A DNA stretch of 64,000 nucleotides from an uncultured Bacteroidia bacterium (GCA_902789245.1 CADAND010000010.1:73323-137322), one strand, 5' to 3'; positions 8,653-16,560 are shown, numbered from the stretch's first letter. Numbers and translations: made by a program. Notes: generated from the letters alone by a model not told the origin.

Positions 8653-9630
8653 CTATTTAAGTGCTCCGTGGATGCCGGGGGCTTCTTCCGTGACGCGCTT
8701 TCGCAACGCATCCGGTTTGGCCTCCTCGCCCTGGATGCGGGCGACATTCATCTGCTCGATGAAATTCAGCTGGATGGAACTGTTGTCCCGGGCCGGCTTG
8801 TACCAGGGCCTCGCCTTGAAATACTTTTTGAGCGCCTTGTCCGTGAACACGTAGCCATGCTGCGCGAGGATGGTATTACGGATCAGGAGCAAGGTCTCTT
8901 TCGTATAACTGATCGGAATGATAAAGGTGTCGGAGAGGAAAGACCAGCGGCTCTTGGTCGGATCGTCCCAGGTCAACTTGTTGGGACGGTCATCCACATC
9001 TTCGTAAAGCTGCTCGTACTCGCCGGTTTCATTCAGCCGGGTACGGTACGTGTTGAAGCCGTCGATGGTCCGGATAAAATGCCAGGCTCCTTCCGCGACG
9101 CCATCCGGGACAACCAGGACGTCAAGCGGATATCCGTTGCTCGTCACCATATGGTAGGTGGTGGCGACGCCGTCTATCTCCAGGGTATTGTCACCGATGA
9201 CGAAATGATACGTGCGCCCGGCCGGCGTCGTACAGAGGAATTTGCCCCGTACCGTGGGGAACCATCGCTCGAGGATGGCCTCTTCGAGCGTTTTGTCGGT
9301 CTGTTCGAAGAGCGCGGTCACCCGGCCTTCCTTGTAGAAGACCAGCATCGTGCGGCCGGCGTCTTCGGTCAGGCAGCACATCGACTCCTGCCAGCCGTCG
9401 TCTTCTTTATCGGGCGTCGTGAACCAACCTTCCATCTCGGGATCAGGAGACAGCATATAGGAAGTAGGTTCTCTGCTGATTATGGACTTTAAAAGGATAT
9501 CGCCGGAAACGTCCGAGGCTTCATAGATAAGCCGACCGTCGAACCAGTGGGATCCGGGAGTAATAGACTGTGCTCGGAGACCGGTAGCTACAGCGACGCC
9601 GAGCAGGATAAATAGAATAATCCGTCTCAT
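8653..9630 (-). CDS. Exported YARHG-domain protein
   Basis: A 325-residue protein of unknown role. An N-terminal signal peptide is visible (RRIILFILLGVAVATGLRA). Near residues 240-280 the sequence LLIRNTILAQHGYVF, followed by KKYFKARPWYKP, is the YARHG domain, a short extracellular module named from the tyrosine-alanine-arginine-histidine-glycine pattern (here LAQHG). The central part carries no recognised domain. A promoter box lies just upstream, and the gene ends at the shared terminator with tRNA-Thr. Confidence 0.8.
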   Translation of the reverse strand: MRRIILFILLGVAVATGLRAQSITPGSHWFDGRLIYEASDVSGDILLKSIISREPTSYMLSPDPEMEGWFTTPDKEDDGWQESMCCLTEDAGRTMLVFYKEGRVTALFEQTDKTLEEAILERWFPTVRGKFLCTTPAGRTYHFVIGDNTLEIDGVATTYHMVTSNGYPLDVLVVPDGVAEGAWHFIRTIDGFNTYRTRLNETGEYEQLYEDVDDRPNKLTWDDPTKSRWSFLSDTFIIPISYTKETLLLIRNTILAQHGYVFTDKALKKYFKARPWYKPARDNSSIQLNFIEQMNVARIQGEEAKPDALRKRVTEEAPGIHGALK

Positions 9631-9648
9631 GGTTATGTGGTTTTTAGT

Positions 9649-9669
9649 GTTATCTGCTACAAAGATAAC
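9649..9669 (-). promoter_or_regulatory. Promoter box within an inverted repeat, YARHG gene
   Basis: On the minus strand TATCTTTG (9667-9660) matches the -7 consensus. It sits in a 7-bp inverted repeat GTTATCT/AGATAAC (9663-9669 with 9649-9655), about 30 bases before the ATG. Confidence 0.5.
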
Positions 9670-9684
9670 AAAAAATAAACCAAA

Positions 9685-10971
9685 TTATCCTACAGTTTGC
9701 TTGTGGGTCATGATTTCGAGGACCATTTTGTCCGTTTCCTGCATGCCGACCGAACCCAGCCGGGTGAGATTGCGGATGCAGCGGTCCACGTCGTCCTCGA
9801 TCAGGCCCTCGGTGCTGGTGACGCTGTGGTTCTGCACGGCCAGCATGGCGCTGAGCACCGCGGTGGACACCCCGCTGCTCACCTTCAGCGCGCAGCTGGG
9901 CTTGGCGCCGTCGCAGACCATGCCCGCGAGGTTCGCGATCATGTTCTTGACGCTACAGGCCACCTGCTCGTAGCCGCCGCCCATCAGGTAGGTCATGCCG
10001 CAGCTGCTGCCGGTCGAGGCGACCACGCAGCCGCACAGGCAGCTCAGACGGCCCAGGCTCTGCTTGATGTAGATGGCCGTCAGATGGCTCAGCACGAGCG
10101 CACGCGTGAGTTCTTCTTCGGTATTGTGGTTCTCGCGGGCGAAGACCACGACGGGAAGCGTCGCGGCGATGCCCTGGTTGCCGCTGCCGGAGTTGCTCAT
10201 CACCGGAATCATGGCTCCGGCCATGCGCGCGTCGCAGGCGCTGGACGTGGCACTGATGATATGGCTGAAGATGCTGTCGCCCATGATGCCCTTGCCGAGC
10301 GGACGCGAGAGCGTCTTGCCCAGCTCGTGGCCGTAATTGCCCTTCAGGGCCTCCTCGGCGGCCGCTTCGTTGAGCCGTCGGGATTCGTTGATGAATTCGA
10401 GATCTTCGAGCGGCGCCGTGGTGGCGAACTCGAAGACGCGGCGCAGCGTGAGGTCGTTCTCCGCCGCTTCTTCCTGCTCTTTGCCGAGCTCCGCGCGGCG
10501 GTCCTGCGTCTGCACGCAGGGGCCCTCCAGATACACCAGGCGCGTGTGGTCGCGGGCGATGACGGCGCGGGAGCGCTTCTCCCCCGCCCCGCAGCGCACA
10601 TCGATATAGAGCGTCTCGTCGCTTTCCTGCGTCAGGGCGATGGCAATGCGATTTCCGGCCAGAAAGGACTTCGCTTCCGCCACGGCTGCAGGGTTGACGC
10701 CCTTCAGCACTTCCAGGCTGTATTCGCTCTTGCCGATCAGGGCCCCGAGGGCCACGGCAATCGGCAGGCCGGACATGCCCGTACCGGGGATGCCCACGCC
10801 CATGGCATTCTTAAGCATGTTGGCGCTGAGCTTTACGTCAATGCTGTCGGGGCGGCAGCCCAGCGCCTCCGTGGCGTAGGCGGTACAGAGCGCCACCGCC
10901 GCGGGCTCGGTGCAGCCGATGGCCGGTACCACCTCCCGCTTGATCAGTGCAATGATCTCTTGATTGTCCAT
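9685..10971 (-). CDS. cyuA: UPF0597/CyuA-family L-cysteine desulfidase
   Basis: A 428-residue cytoplasmic protein of the family that includes L-cysteine desulfidase (cysteine to pyruvate, ammonia and sulfide) and relates to the serine dehydratase alpha chain. Family features are the early AIGCTEPAAVAL motif with a conserved cysteine, the MSNSGSGNQGIAATLP loop, and the cysteine-rich SCLCGCVVASTGSSCG and MVCDGAKPSC segments proposed to hold an iron-sulfur cluster. ATG at 10971 is used because a promoter box lies immediately upstream and a longer frame would overlap it. Substrate is inferred from family only. Confidence 0.85.
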   Translation of the reverse strand: MDNQEIIALIKREVVPAIGCTEPAAVALCTAYATEALGCRPDSIDVKLSANMLKNAMGVGIPGTGMSGLPIAVALGALIGKSEYSLEVLKGVNPAAVAEAKSFLAGNRIAIALTQESDETLYIDVRCGAGEKRSRAVIARDHTRLVYLEGPCVQTQDRRAELGKEQEEAAENDLTLRRVFEFATTAPLEDLEFINESRRLNEAAAEEALKGNYGHELGKTLSRPLGKGIMGDSIFSHIISATSSACDARMAGAMIPVMSNSGSGNQGIAATLPVVVFARENHNTEEELTRALVLSHLTAIYIKQSLGRLSCLCGCVVASTGSSCGMTYLMGGGYEQVACSVKNMIANLAGMVCDGAKPSCALKVSSGVSTAVLSAMLAVQNHSVTSTEGLIEDDVDRCIRNLTRLGSVGMQETDKMVLEIMTHKQTVG

Positions 10972-10976
10972 AGATG

Positions 10977-10984
10977 CAAAGATA
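10977..10984 (-). promoter_or_regulatory. Promoter -7 box for the cyuA-like gene
   Basis: TATCTTTG on the minus strand, ending 5 bases before the ATG at 10971, so the mRNA would have almost no leader. Confidence 0.55.
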
Positions 10985-11041
10985 CTGCTTTTCCGGGGAA
11001 AATATATCTCATGGGATCCATCCCTTTTCAAGGAAATTTGT

Positions 11042-11049
11042 TATATTTG
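11042..11049 (+). promoter_or_regulatory. Promoter -7 box for the AbrB-like gene
   Basis: TATATTTG matches TAnnTTTG and lies 27 bases before the ATG at 11077. Confidence 0.55.
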
Positions 11050-11076
11050 TGGGAAAATTCTAACAAGTATAACGAA

Positions 11077-11286
11077 ATGCAAGAACAGGAAGGCAAGTAC
11101 ATCTTCGGCGTCGTGAAGGTGGGAGACAAGGGTCAGATCGTGATCCCGCGCGATGCGCGCAATACGTATGGTATCAAACCGGGCGACGCCCTGCTGATGG
11201 TCGGCGACCAGCGGGGCATGGCGCTGGTCAAGACGGAGATTTTCCAGAGCGCCGTGGACCAGGTGATGGAGGGCCTGTCGAAATGA
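11077..11286 (+). CDS. AbrB/SpoVT-type swapped-hairpin transcription regulator
   Basis: A 69-residue protein with the AbrB-like DNA-binding fold. GVVKVGDKGQIVIPRDARN, then YGIKPGDALLMVG, is the canonical two-part pattern, in which GQIVIP marks the swapped hairpin. A short C-terminal tail (EIFQSAVDQVMEGLSK) may mediate oligomerisation. Its stop overlaps the start of the following acyltransferase gene (ATGA at 11283), so the two are translated together. This suggests autoregulation or control of the acyltransferase; that role is inference. It could also be an antitoxin, but no toxin-like partner is adjacent. Confidence 0.85.
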   Translation: MQEQEGKYIFGVVKVGDKGQIVIPRDARNTYGIKPGDALLMVGDQRGMALVKTEIFQSAVDQVMEGLSK

Positions 11287-12386
11287 GAAAGCATTGGATG
11301 GACAACCTGCGCTGGGTGACGGTGCTCCTGGTGCTCTTTTATCATGTCATTTATTTCTACAACAACAAAGGCGTCTTCGGCGGCATCGGCGGATTCGGAC
11401 CGTACCCCGAATACCCGCAGTACCAGGACGTTGTGATGTATCTCCTGTACCCCTGGTTCATGCCGCTGCTCTTCCTGCTGGCGGGCATCAGCGCGCGCTA
11501 TGCGCTGGAGAAACACGACGGCAGGACCTGGTTCAAGGCCCGCACGCGCAAGCTGCTGGTACCGGGGACCGTCGGCCTGTTCGTGTTCCACTGGATGGTG
11601 GGCTACTTCAACACCGCCGTGGCCGCCCGGAGCGGCATGCTGGACGGCGTCCCGGGCGTTGCCAAGTACGCCGTCTGGGCCATCAGCGGCTGCGGGCCGC
11701 TGTGGTTCATCCAGGACCTGTGGTTCTTCTCCCTGCTGCTCCTGCTCGTCCGCAAGCTGGACGCGAAGAACCGATTTTACGACGCGTGCGGCAGGATGGG
11801 CATGATCCCCATTATCCTGCTGGGCATCCTGTTCTGTCTCGGAGAATACACCCTGGTCCGCCATCCCCGGCCGGAGACGGCGGACGGCCTGTTCAACCTC
11901 TACAAGCCCTTCTTCTACCTCATCCCCTTCCTGATGGGCTATTTCGTGTTCGCGAACGACACCGTGCAGCAGAAGCTCAGGCAGGCGTGGATTCCGCTGC
12001 TCTGCTGCGCCGCTGTGTCCGGCGTCGCCCTGGTCGTCATGACCTTCGGACAGGACAACACGACGCCGCAGTACCTGGCCAGCCCGTTGAACTGCCTGTA
12101 CGGCTGGGTGATGTGCCTGGCCATGATGGGCTGGTTCCAGGCGAAGTTCGACCGGACGGGACGCTTCGCGGGCTACATGACCCGCTCCAGCTTCGGCCTC
12201 TATATCGTCCACTACGCGGTCGTCGCGAGCCTGGGCTACATGATGAAAGAGTACACCCAGCTGCCGCCGGTGGCGATGTACGTGATCCTGACCGTGGCCG
12301 TGTTCACGCTTTCGCCTGCCTTGTACGAGCTCCTGCGCCGCATTCCCTTCGTGCGCTGGGCCGTGCTCGGCGAAAAGAAAGCGTGA
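11283..12386 (+). CDS. Membrane acyltransferase, acyltransferase-3 family
   Basis: A 367-residue integral membrane protein with about ten hydrophobic segments. The N-terminal NLRWVTVLLVLFYHVIYFYN has the conserved histidine of the acyltransferase-3 (OafA/OpgC-like) family, members of which transfer acyl groups to surface glycans. WFKARTRKLLVPGTVG is the typical cytoplasmic RxxR-containing loop. The acceptor is not predictable. It overlaps the AbrB-like gene by 4 bases. Confidence 0.83.
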   Translation: MRKHWMDNLRWVTVLLVLFYHVIYFYNNKGVFGGIGGFGPYPEYPQYQDVVMYLLYPWFMPLLFLLAGISARYALEKHDGRTWFKARTRKLLVPGTVGLFVFHWMVGYFNTAVAARSGMLDGVPGVAKYAVWAISGCGPLWFIQDLWFFSLLLLLVRKLDAKNRFYDACGRMGMIPIILLGILFCLGEYTLVRHPRPETADGLFNLYKPFFYLIPFLMGYFVFANDTVQQKLRQAWIPLLCCAAVSGVALVVMTFGQDNTTPQYLASPLNCLYGWVMCLAMMGWFQAKFDRTGRFAGYMTRSSFGLYIVHYAVVASLGYMMKEYTQLPPVAMYVILTVAVFTLSPALYELLRRIPFVRWAVLGEKKA

Positions 12387-12401
12387 GGACATTATTCGTC
12401 A

Positions 12402-12427
12402 GATTTGCTTATCTTTGTAAACAAATC
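12402..12427 (+). promoter_or_regulatory. Promoter box within an inverted repeat, ypfJ
   Basis: TATCTTTG (12410-12417) lies between GATTTG (12402-12407) and CAAATC (12422-12427), 19 bases before the ypfJ ATG. Confidence 0.5.
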
Positions 12428-12436
12428 ACTTAGCTT

Positions 12437-13303
12437 ATGCGACTGGACGGAAGAAGACTTAGCACCAACGTCGACGACCGGCGTGGTATGTCCACCGGCA
12501 GAGTGGCCGGCGGCGTGGGCCTCGGAGGCCTTATCATCATCGGACTCCTCTCTCTGCTGCTGGGCGGCAACCCCGCCGAGGTGCTGGAGCAGATGGGCGG
12601 ACTGGGCGGCACGGAGATCGTCAGCCAGAGCGGCCGGACCCCGACCGCCGAGGAGGAAGAGCTCGCCGTATTCTCCAAGCAGATCCTGGCCGGCACCGAG
12701 GACGTCTGGACGGAGATCTTTGCCCAGAACGGCCGCACCTACGTGCCGCCGAAGCTCGTCCTTTACAACGACTATGTACAGACCGGCAGCGGGACGGCTT
12801 CCGCCCAGATGGGCCCCTTCTACAACAGTGCGGACCAGACGGTCTACATCGACCTGTCGTTCTTCTCCACGATGAAGCAGCAGATCGGCGCGGACGGCGA
12901 TTTCGCGTATGCGTACGTCATCGCGCACGAGGTCGGCCACCACGTCCAGTACCTGCTGGGCACGCTCCAGAAGGCGCACCAGCAGATGCAGCGCGTCAGC
13001 GAGAAGGAGAGCAACCAGATCAGCGTTCGCCTCGAACTGCAAGCCGATTTCTATGCCGGCGTCTGGGCCCACCATGACAACCGGAAATTCAACTCCCTGG
13101 AGCCGGGCGACATCGAAGAGGGCCTGGCCGTCGCCTCCAAGATCGGCGACGACTACCTGCAGAAGAAAGCCCGCGGCTATGCCACGCCCGAAACCTTCAA
13201 CCACGGCACGTCCGACCAGCGTTCCCGCTGGCTGATGAAGGGCTTCCGCACCGGCAACCCCGCCGATGGCGACACCTTTACGCCGGCGTACAGCCAGCTG
13301 TAA
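12437..13303 (+). CDS. ypfJ: YpfJ-type neutral zinc metallopeptidase
   Basis: A 288-residue predicted membrane-anchored protease. The N-terminal MRLDGRRLSTNVDDRRG is cytoplasmic and is followed by a transmembrane segment around residues 29-47. The extracytoplasmic domain has the zincin motif AHEVGHHVQ near residue 160 (two zinc histidines and the catalytic glutamate). The later ELQADFYAGVW supplies the probable third ligand. The C-terminus has the family pattern FNHGTSDQRSRWLMKGF. The gene stands alone, with its own promoter and a terminator after it. Confidence 0.92.
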   Translation: MRLDGRRLSTNVDDRRGMSTGRVAGGVGLGGLIIIGLLSLLLGGNPAEVLEQMGGLGGTEIVSQSGRTPTAEEEELAVFSKQILAGTEDVWTEIFAQNGRTYVPPKLVLYNDYVQTGSGTASAQMGPFYNSADQTVYIDLSFFSTMKQQIGADGDFAYAYVIAHEVGHHVQYLLGTLQKAHQQMQRVSEKESNQISVRLELQADFYAGVWAHHDNRKFNSLEPGDIEEGLAVASKIGDDYLQKKARGYATPETFNHGTSDQRSRWLMKGFRTGNPADGDTFTPAYSQL

Positions 13304-13309
13304 AATAGT

Positions 13310-13344
13310 TTTGGGGTGCAAAAACGGTCGTTTTGCACCCCAAA
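13310..13344 (+). terminator. Terminator hairpin after ypfJ
   Basis: A perfect 14-bp stem (13310-13323 with 13331-13344) and 7-base loop starts 7 bases after the ypfJ stop. It shares the core GGGGTGCA with the next hairpin. Confidence 0.75.
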
Positions 13345-13362
13345 TCTTGTAAAAAACCTTTT

Positions 13363-13393
13363 CGGGGTGCAGAATCAAGTGTTCTGCACCCCG
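13363..13393 (-). terminator. Terminator hairpin of the BASS transporter gene
   Basis: A perfect 12-bp stem (13363-13374 with 13382-13393). The minus-strand transporter gene ends within its loop, and minus-strand RNA then reads into T-runs (GAAAAGG then TTTTTT). It has the same GGGGTGCA core as the ypfJ hairpin. Confidence 0.7.
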
Positions 13394-14364
13394 TTTGTTT
13401 GATGGTGTGCAAAAATATTGGCCAGGATGGTGCCGCTGATGCTGTGCCAGGCGCAGGAGATGGCGCAGGGCACGACGGCCATCGGATTGCTGGCCACGAA
13501 GAAGGTCATGGCCAGGTTGGTGCCCAGGCCGGCGTTCTGCATACCCACTTCGATGGAGATGGTGCGTTTCTTGGCCGTATTGAAGTGGAACAGCGTGCCG
13601 ACAAGATAGCCAAGCACATACCCTATCGTATTGTGGCAGAACACCATGCCGAAGGTCAGCAGGAACAGGACCAGGCCGTTCTCCACCAGCGGGTCATGGA
13701 CCGTGGTGATGACGCCGCCCACGATGCAGGCGAGGCAGATAACCGACACGCCCGGCATGCAGCCCTGAATCTTACGGAACACATCTTTATGTCCCAGCCA
13801 TACGTTCAGGAAGAAACCGATGGCGATGGGGATGATTGTCACGATGAGGATCTGGCGGAACATGCCCCAGGCGTCGACATCCACCCGCTCCCCCGCCAGG
13901 GCGAGCACCAGCAGCGGCGTAAGCACGGGCGCGAGCAGCGTCGAGGCGCAGGTCATGCCCACGGAGTAGGCAACATCGCCTTTGCAGAGGAAGGACATGA
14001 TGTTGCTTGATACCCCGCCCGGGCAGCAGCCGACGAGGATGATGCCGATGGCCATCGCGGTGCTGTAAGGAGCAAACGCAGGCACCTGGCCGAAAAGCCA
14101 GGAAAGGGAGAACGCGACCAGCGGCATGATCGTAAACTGCGCCGCCGCACCGATGAGGATGTCGAACGGGCGCTGCGCCAGCAGTTTGAAATCCTGGGGC
14201 GTGAGCGTAAGCCCCATGGAGAGCATGATGATACCCAGGATGATGGTCTGTGTATCCCCCTTCACCCAGGCAAAAAGCTGGGGAAAGAAGAAGGTGACCA
14301 ACGCGGTCAGAATGATGAACAGGCTGGCCTTCCCGCTTAAGAAATCACTGATGGTTTTAAACAT
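13375..14364 (-). CDS. Bile acid:sodium symporter (BASS) family transporter
   Basis: A 329-residue inner-membrane protein with about nine or ten hydrophobic segments. The family signature GIILVGCCPGGVSSNIM and the later MQNAGLGTNLAM, with its crossover-type glycine and asparagine, fit sodium-coupled organic anion transporters of the BASS family. Real substrates in bacteria include pantoate and other organic acids, so bile acid transport should not be assumed. The start MFKTISDFL overlaps the 3' end of the flavoprotein gene by 8 bases; a longer frame is possible but reads antiphase through that gene. Confidence 0.88.
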   Translation of the reverse strand: MFKTISDFLSGKASLFIILTALVTFFFPQLFAWVKGDTQTIILGIIMLSMGLTLTPQDFKLLAQRPFDILIGAAAQFTIMPLVAFSLSWLFGQVPAFAPYSTAMAIGIILVGCCPGGVSSNIMSFLCKGDVAYSVGMTCASTLLAPVLTPLLVLALAGERVDVDAWGMFRQILIVTIIPIAIGFFLNVWLGHKDVFRKIQGCMPGVSVICLACIVGGVITTVHDPLVENGLVLFLLTFGMVFCHNTIGYVLGYLVGTLFHFNTAKKRTISIEVGMQNAGLGTNLAMTFFVASNPMAVVPCAISCAWHSISGTILANIFAHHQTNGVQNT

Positions 14365-15898
14365 ACTTGAGATGAGGTTTGAGGGACTTTGCGGCATTGA
14401 TTCCGGCCAGGGCGCCGGTCGAGAAGGCAAGCTGGAGGTTGTAGCCGCCCGTGTCGGCGTCGATATCGAGCACTTCACCGCAGAGATAGAGGCCGGGAAC
14501 GATGCGGGACTCCATCGTCTTGGCGACGAAGTCGTCCGTCGACACGCCGCCGGCGGTGACGACCGCGCGCTCGTAGCCGACGTAGCCGGCGATATCGAAC
14601 TGCCAGGCTTTCAGCGCCTTGGCGATACTGACCAGGTTCACCCACACCTTGGTGTCGGCTCTCCCCCGCCGCTCCACCGTGATGATCTCGGGGTGCATGG
14701 CGGTGAAGCCCGGGATGAGCTCGCGCGGCATCAGTTTGCCCAGCAGGATGCGGCAGCGCTCCTTCTCGCGCACGCCCCGCGAGCGCGGGTCCTTGGCGAT
14801 TTCCTCCCAGAGGGCCTTGACGCGGACGGTCAGTTCGGTCAGGTCCACGCCCGGCTTGAGGTCGAGCAGCAGGCTGACGCGCGAGCCGTTCACGAGGGCC
14901 TTGACGGCCTTGCGGCTGAGCTGGAAACCGACGGGCCCTTCCAGGCCGCCGTCGGTGAAGTCGATGTCGCCGAATTCGCTGTCCACGTCCGTCCCTTCGA
15001 TGCGCAGCGCGAGCTGGATATTCTTGAGCTGCACCCCGCAAAGGGCCTGTCCAAGCTCGGACAGCGGCGTGCTGCGGTCAATGTGCAAGTCTTTGTCTTC
15101 CTGGAGTTTGTATCCTTTCGGAACGAGTGCCGTCAGCGACGGGAAAGTCGGCACCAGCTGGTGTCCCAGCTCCTGCGCCCAGCGCAGTCCGTCGCCGGTC
15201 GAGCCCGTCGTCGGATAGCTCAGGCCCCCGGTCGCCACGATCAGGCGCTCGCATTTCCACTCCCGACCGTCGGCCAGTTTCAGGGTGAAGCCGGCAGGCA
15301 GCTCCCCCTGTAAAACGTCCGGCTGCGCCGGACCCCTCCCACAGTCCTTTGAGCAGAGGTCTGCAAGCAAGCTTGCGCCCTCATCTCCAAGTCCTGCGGG
15401 CCCCTCCCTCTTACGGAGCCGAGGGTGGCTACGGTTTTCCAGGGGGACTGCCTCCGCGGCTGAATTCACCCTGAAATCGACGACTTCTGCTTCCGTTTCG
15501 ATTTTGACGCCGAGCGAAAGACAGGCGTTCACGAGCGTATCGACGACGTCGGAGGCGTGGTGCGAGGCCGGGAAGGCACGGTCGCCGCGCTCGACGACGG
15601 TCTCCATGCCGAAGCCCTCGAACCAGTCCACGACAGCCTGCGAGGGAAGGTTATAGAAAGCGGATTTGACGAAGTTGGCCTTCGAGCGAATGTGCCCCGA
15701 AAAGGCGTTCCAGTCCTTCACGTTCGTGAAATTGCAACGGCCCTTGCCGGTGATCATCACCTTGCGGGCCGGCCGCGGCATCTTCTCCAGCACCGTCACC
15801 TGCGCCGCCTGTCCAGCGTCCACAAGCGCACGGGCGGCGTGATAAGCCGCCATCAGCCCCGAGGCTCCCGCGCCGATTACAACGATTTCCGATTTCAT
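14357..15898 (-). CDS. HI0933/YhiN-family FAD-dependent oxidoreductase carrying an in-frame repeat insertion
   Basis: A 513-residue flavoprotein. The N-terminal VVIGAGASGLMAA is the FAD-binding GxGxxG motif. RKVMITGKGRCNFTN and the C-terminal GEVLDIDADTGGYNLQ are signatures of the HI0933 family, whose physiological substrate is unknown. Residues about 151-199 come from a palindromic repeat (15303-15447) that has a relative inside another flavoprotein gene at 24 kb. The family domain resumes cleanly on both sides, at ETEAEVVDFRVNSAA and FTLKLADGREWKCERLIVAT. The protein is longer than the family norm of about 400. ATG at 15898 is chosen because GxGxxG follows directly and the SRP RNA ends just upstream. 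Confidence 0.9.
   Translation of the reverse strand: MKSEIVVIGAGASGLMAAYHAARALVDAGQAAQVTVLEKMPRPARKVMITGKGRCNFTNVKDWNAFSGHIRSKANFVKSAFYNLPSQAVVDWFEGFGMETVVERGDRAFPASHHASDVVDTLVNACLSLGVKIETEAEVVDFRVNSAAEAVPLENRSHPRLRKREGPAGLGDEGASLLADLCSKDCGRGPAQPDVLQGELPAGFTLKLADGREWKCERLIVATGGLSYPTTGSTGDGLRWAQELGHQLVPTFPSLTALVPKGYKLQEDKDLHIDRSTPLSELGQALCGVQLKNIQLALRIEGTDVDSEFGDIDFTDGGLEGPVGFQLSRKAVKALVNGSRVSLLLDLKPGVDLTELTVRVKALWEEIAKDPRSRGVREKERCRILLGKLMPRELIPGFTAMHPEIITVERRGRADTKVWVNLVSIAKALKAWQFDIAGYVGYERAVVTAGGVSTDDFVAKTMESRIVPGLYLCGEVLDIDADTGGYNLQLAFSTGALAGINAAKSLKPHLKYV
15303..15447. repeat. Palindromic element copy A, inside a flavoprotein gene
   Basis: About 145 bp with inverted ends: TCCCCCTGTAAAACG at one side, and on the other strand TCCCCCTGGAAAACCG. 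Inside are GGGAGGGGTCCGGCGCAGCC (a GTCCGGC-x-GCCGGAC palindrome) and AGAGGGAGGGGCCC, all also present in copy B at 24064-24158. The central 60 or so bases have no counterpart in copy B. The host reading frame stays open across the whole element. Confidence 0.8.
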
Positions 15899-15911
15899 CC
15901 CGATAGAATAC

Positions 15912-16017
15912 AAAAAAGGGAAAGCTTAGCACATCGCACCGCTACAACCTCCTGCCCTTGCTGCCTTCCGGCCCTGGGGGAGTTCAGAGGGAGCTGGTCG
16001 TGTACGACTTTCCCGCT
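15912..16017 (-). ncRNA. ffs: Signal recognition particle RNA, small bacterial type
   Basis: On the minus strand the RNA begins AGCGGGAAAGTC and ends GCTTTCCC followed by six T residues; the two ends pair. The apical region contains CCAGGGCCGGAAGGCAGCA, the invariant Ffh-binding tetraloop and symmetric-loop sequence of domain IV. The length of about 100 nt is that of 4.5S-type RNA without an Alu domain. It has its own promoter box and a U-run terminator 14 bases from the flavoprotein start. It targets nascent membrane proteins together with Ffh. Confidence 0.93.
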
Positions 16018-16018
16018 G

Positions 16019-16026
16019 CAAATATA
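16019..16026 (-). promoter_or_regulatory. Promoter -7 box for SRP RNA
   Basis: TATATTTG on the minus strand, immediately before the predicted 5' end of the SRP RNA. Confidence 0.65.
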
Positions 16027-16034
16027 GTAAAAAA

Positions 16035-16508
16035 TCAAATGCTGTTGAAAATGAGCGGAAGAATATCGTCCACTTTCTCGAATTTCCAGACTTTGTCCGC
16101 CGAAATCATGATGATCGACATCGGCTTGCCGGACTTGGTCTGGTACTGCGCCATCACCTGCCGGCAGGCCCCGCAAGGCGTCGCCGGGGTATGGCCCAGG
16201 CGACCGTGCAGGCCGCCCGCCAGCGCAATGCTGACCATATCCTCGTCGGGATAGCGCGTCCCGGCAGCGAACATCGCCGTCCGCTCGGCGCAGAGTCCTG
16301 ACGGGAAGGCGGCATTCTCCTGGTTGGCGCCGTGTACGATCGCCCCGCCGGACATCAGCACCGCCGCTCCGACATGGAAATTGGAATACGGCGCATATAC
16401 GCCCTGCATGGCCCTGATGGCCTCGGCGGCCAGTTCGCGGTCCGCCGTGCTCAGTTCATCGATGGAATCGTATTCTTCGTATGCGATGTGAATCTCCCGC
16501 TTGATCAT
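16035..16508 (-). CDS. cdd: Cytidine deaminase
   Basis: Cytosolic zinc enzyme converting cytidine and deoxycytidine to the uridine forms in pyrimidine salvage. The 157-residue protein has the substrate motif VYAPYSNFHVGAA. The catalytic CAERTA supplies one zinc cysteine and the proton-shuttling glutamate, and PCGACRQ supplies the other two zinc cysteines. This is a slightly long homotetrameric-type Cdd. It has its own promoter and a REP palindrome upstream. Confidence 0.95.
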   Translation of the reverse strand: MIKREIHIAYEEYDSIDELSTADRELAAEAIRAMQGVYAPYSNFHVGAAVLMSGGAIVHGANQENAAFPSGLCAERTAMFAAGTRYPDEDMVSIALAGGLHGRLGHTPATPCGACRQVMAQYQTKSGKPMSIIMISADKVWKFEKVDDILPLIFNSI

Positions 16509-16530
16509 AAGTCCGTGTGGTTAAATCACC

Positions 16531-16538
16531 CAAATTTA
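16531..16538 (-). promoter_or_regulatory. Promoter -7 box for cdd
   Basis: TAAATTTG on the minus strand, 22 bases before the cdd ATG. Confidence 0.5.
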
Positions 16539-16560
16539 GCAATTTTCTCAAAAACATGCT

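Noticed and set aside
13375-14478. Longer start for the BASS transporter at 14478
   Set aside because: The added 38 residues are antiphase reading of the flavoprotein gene end and lack membrane character; MFKTISDFL at 14364 fits the family.
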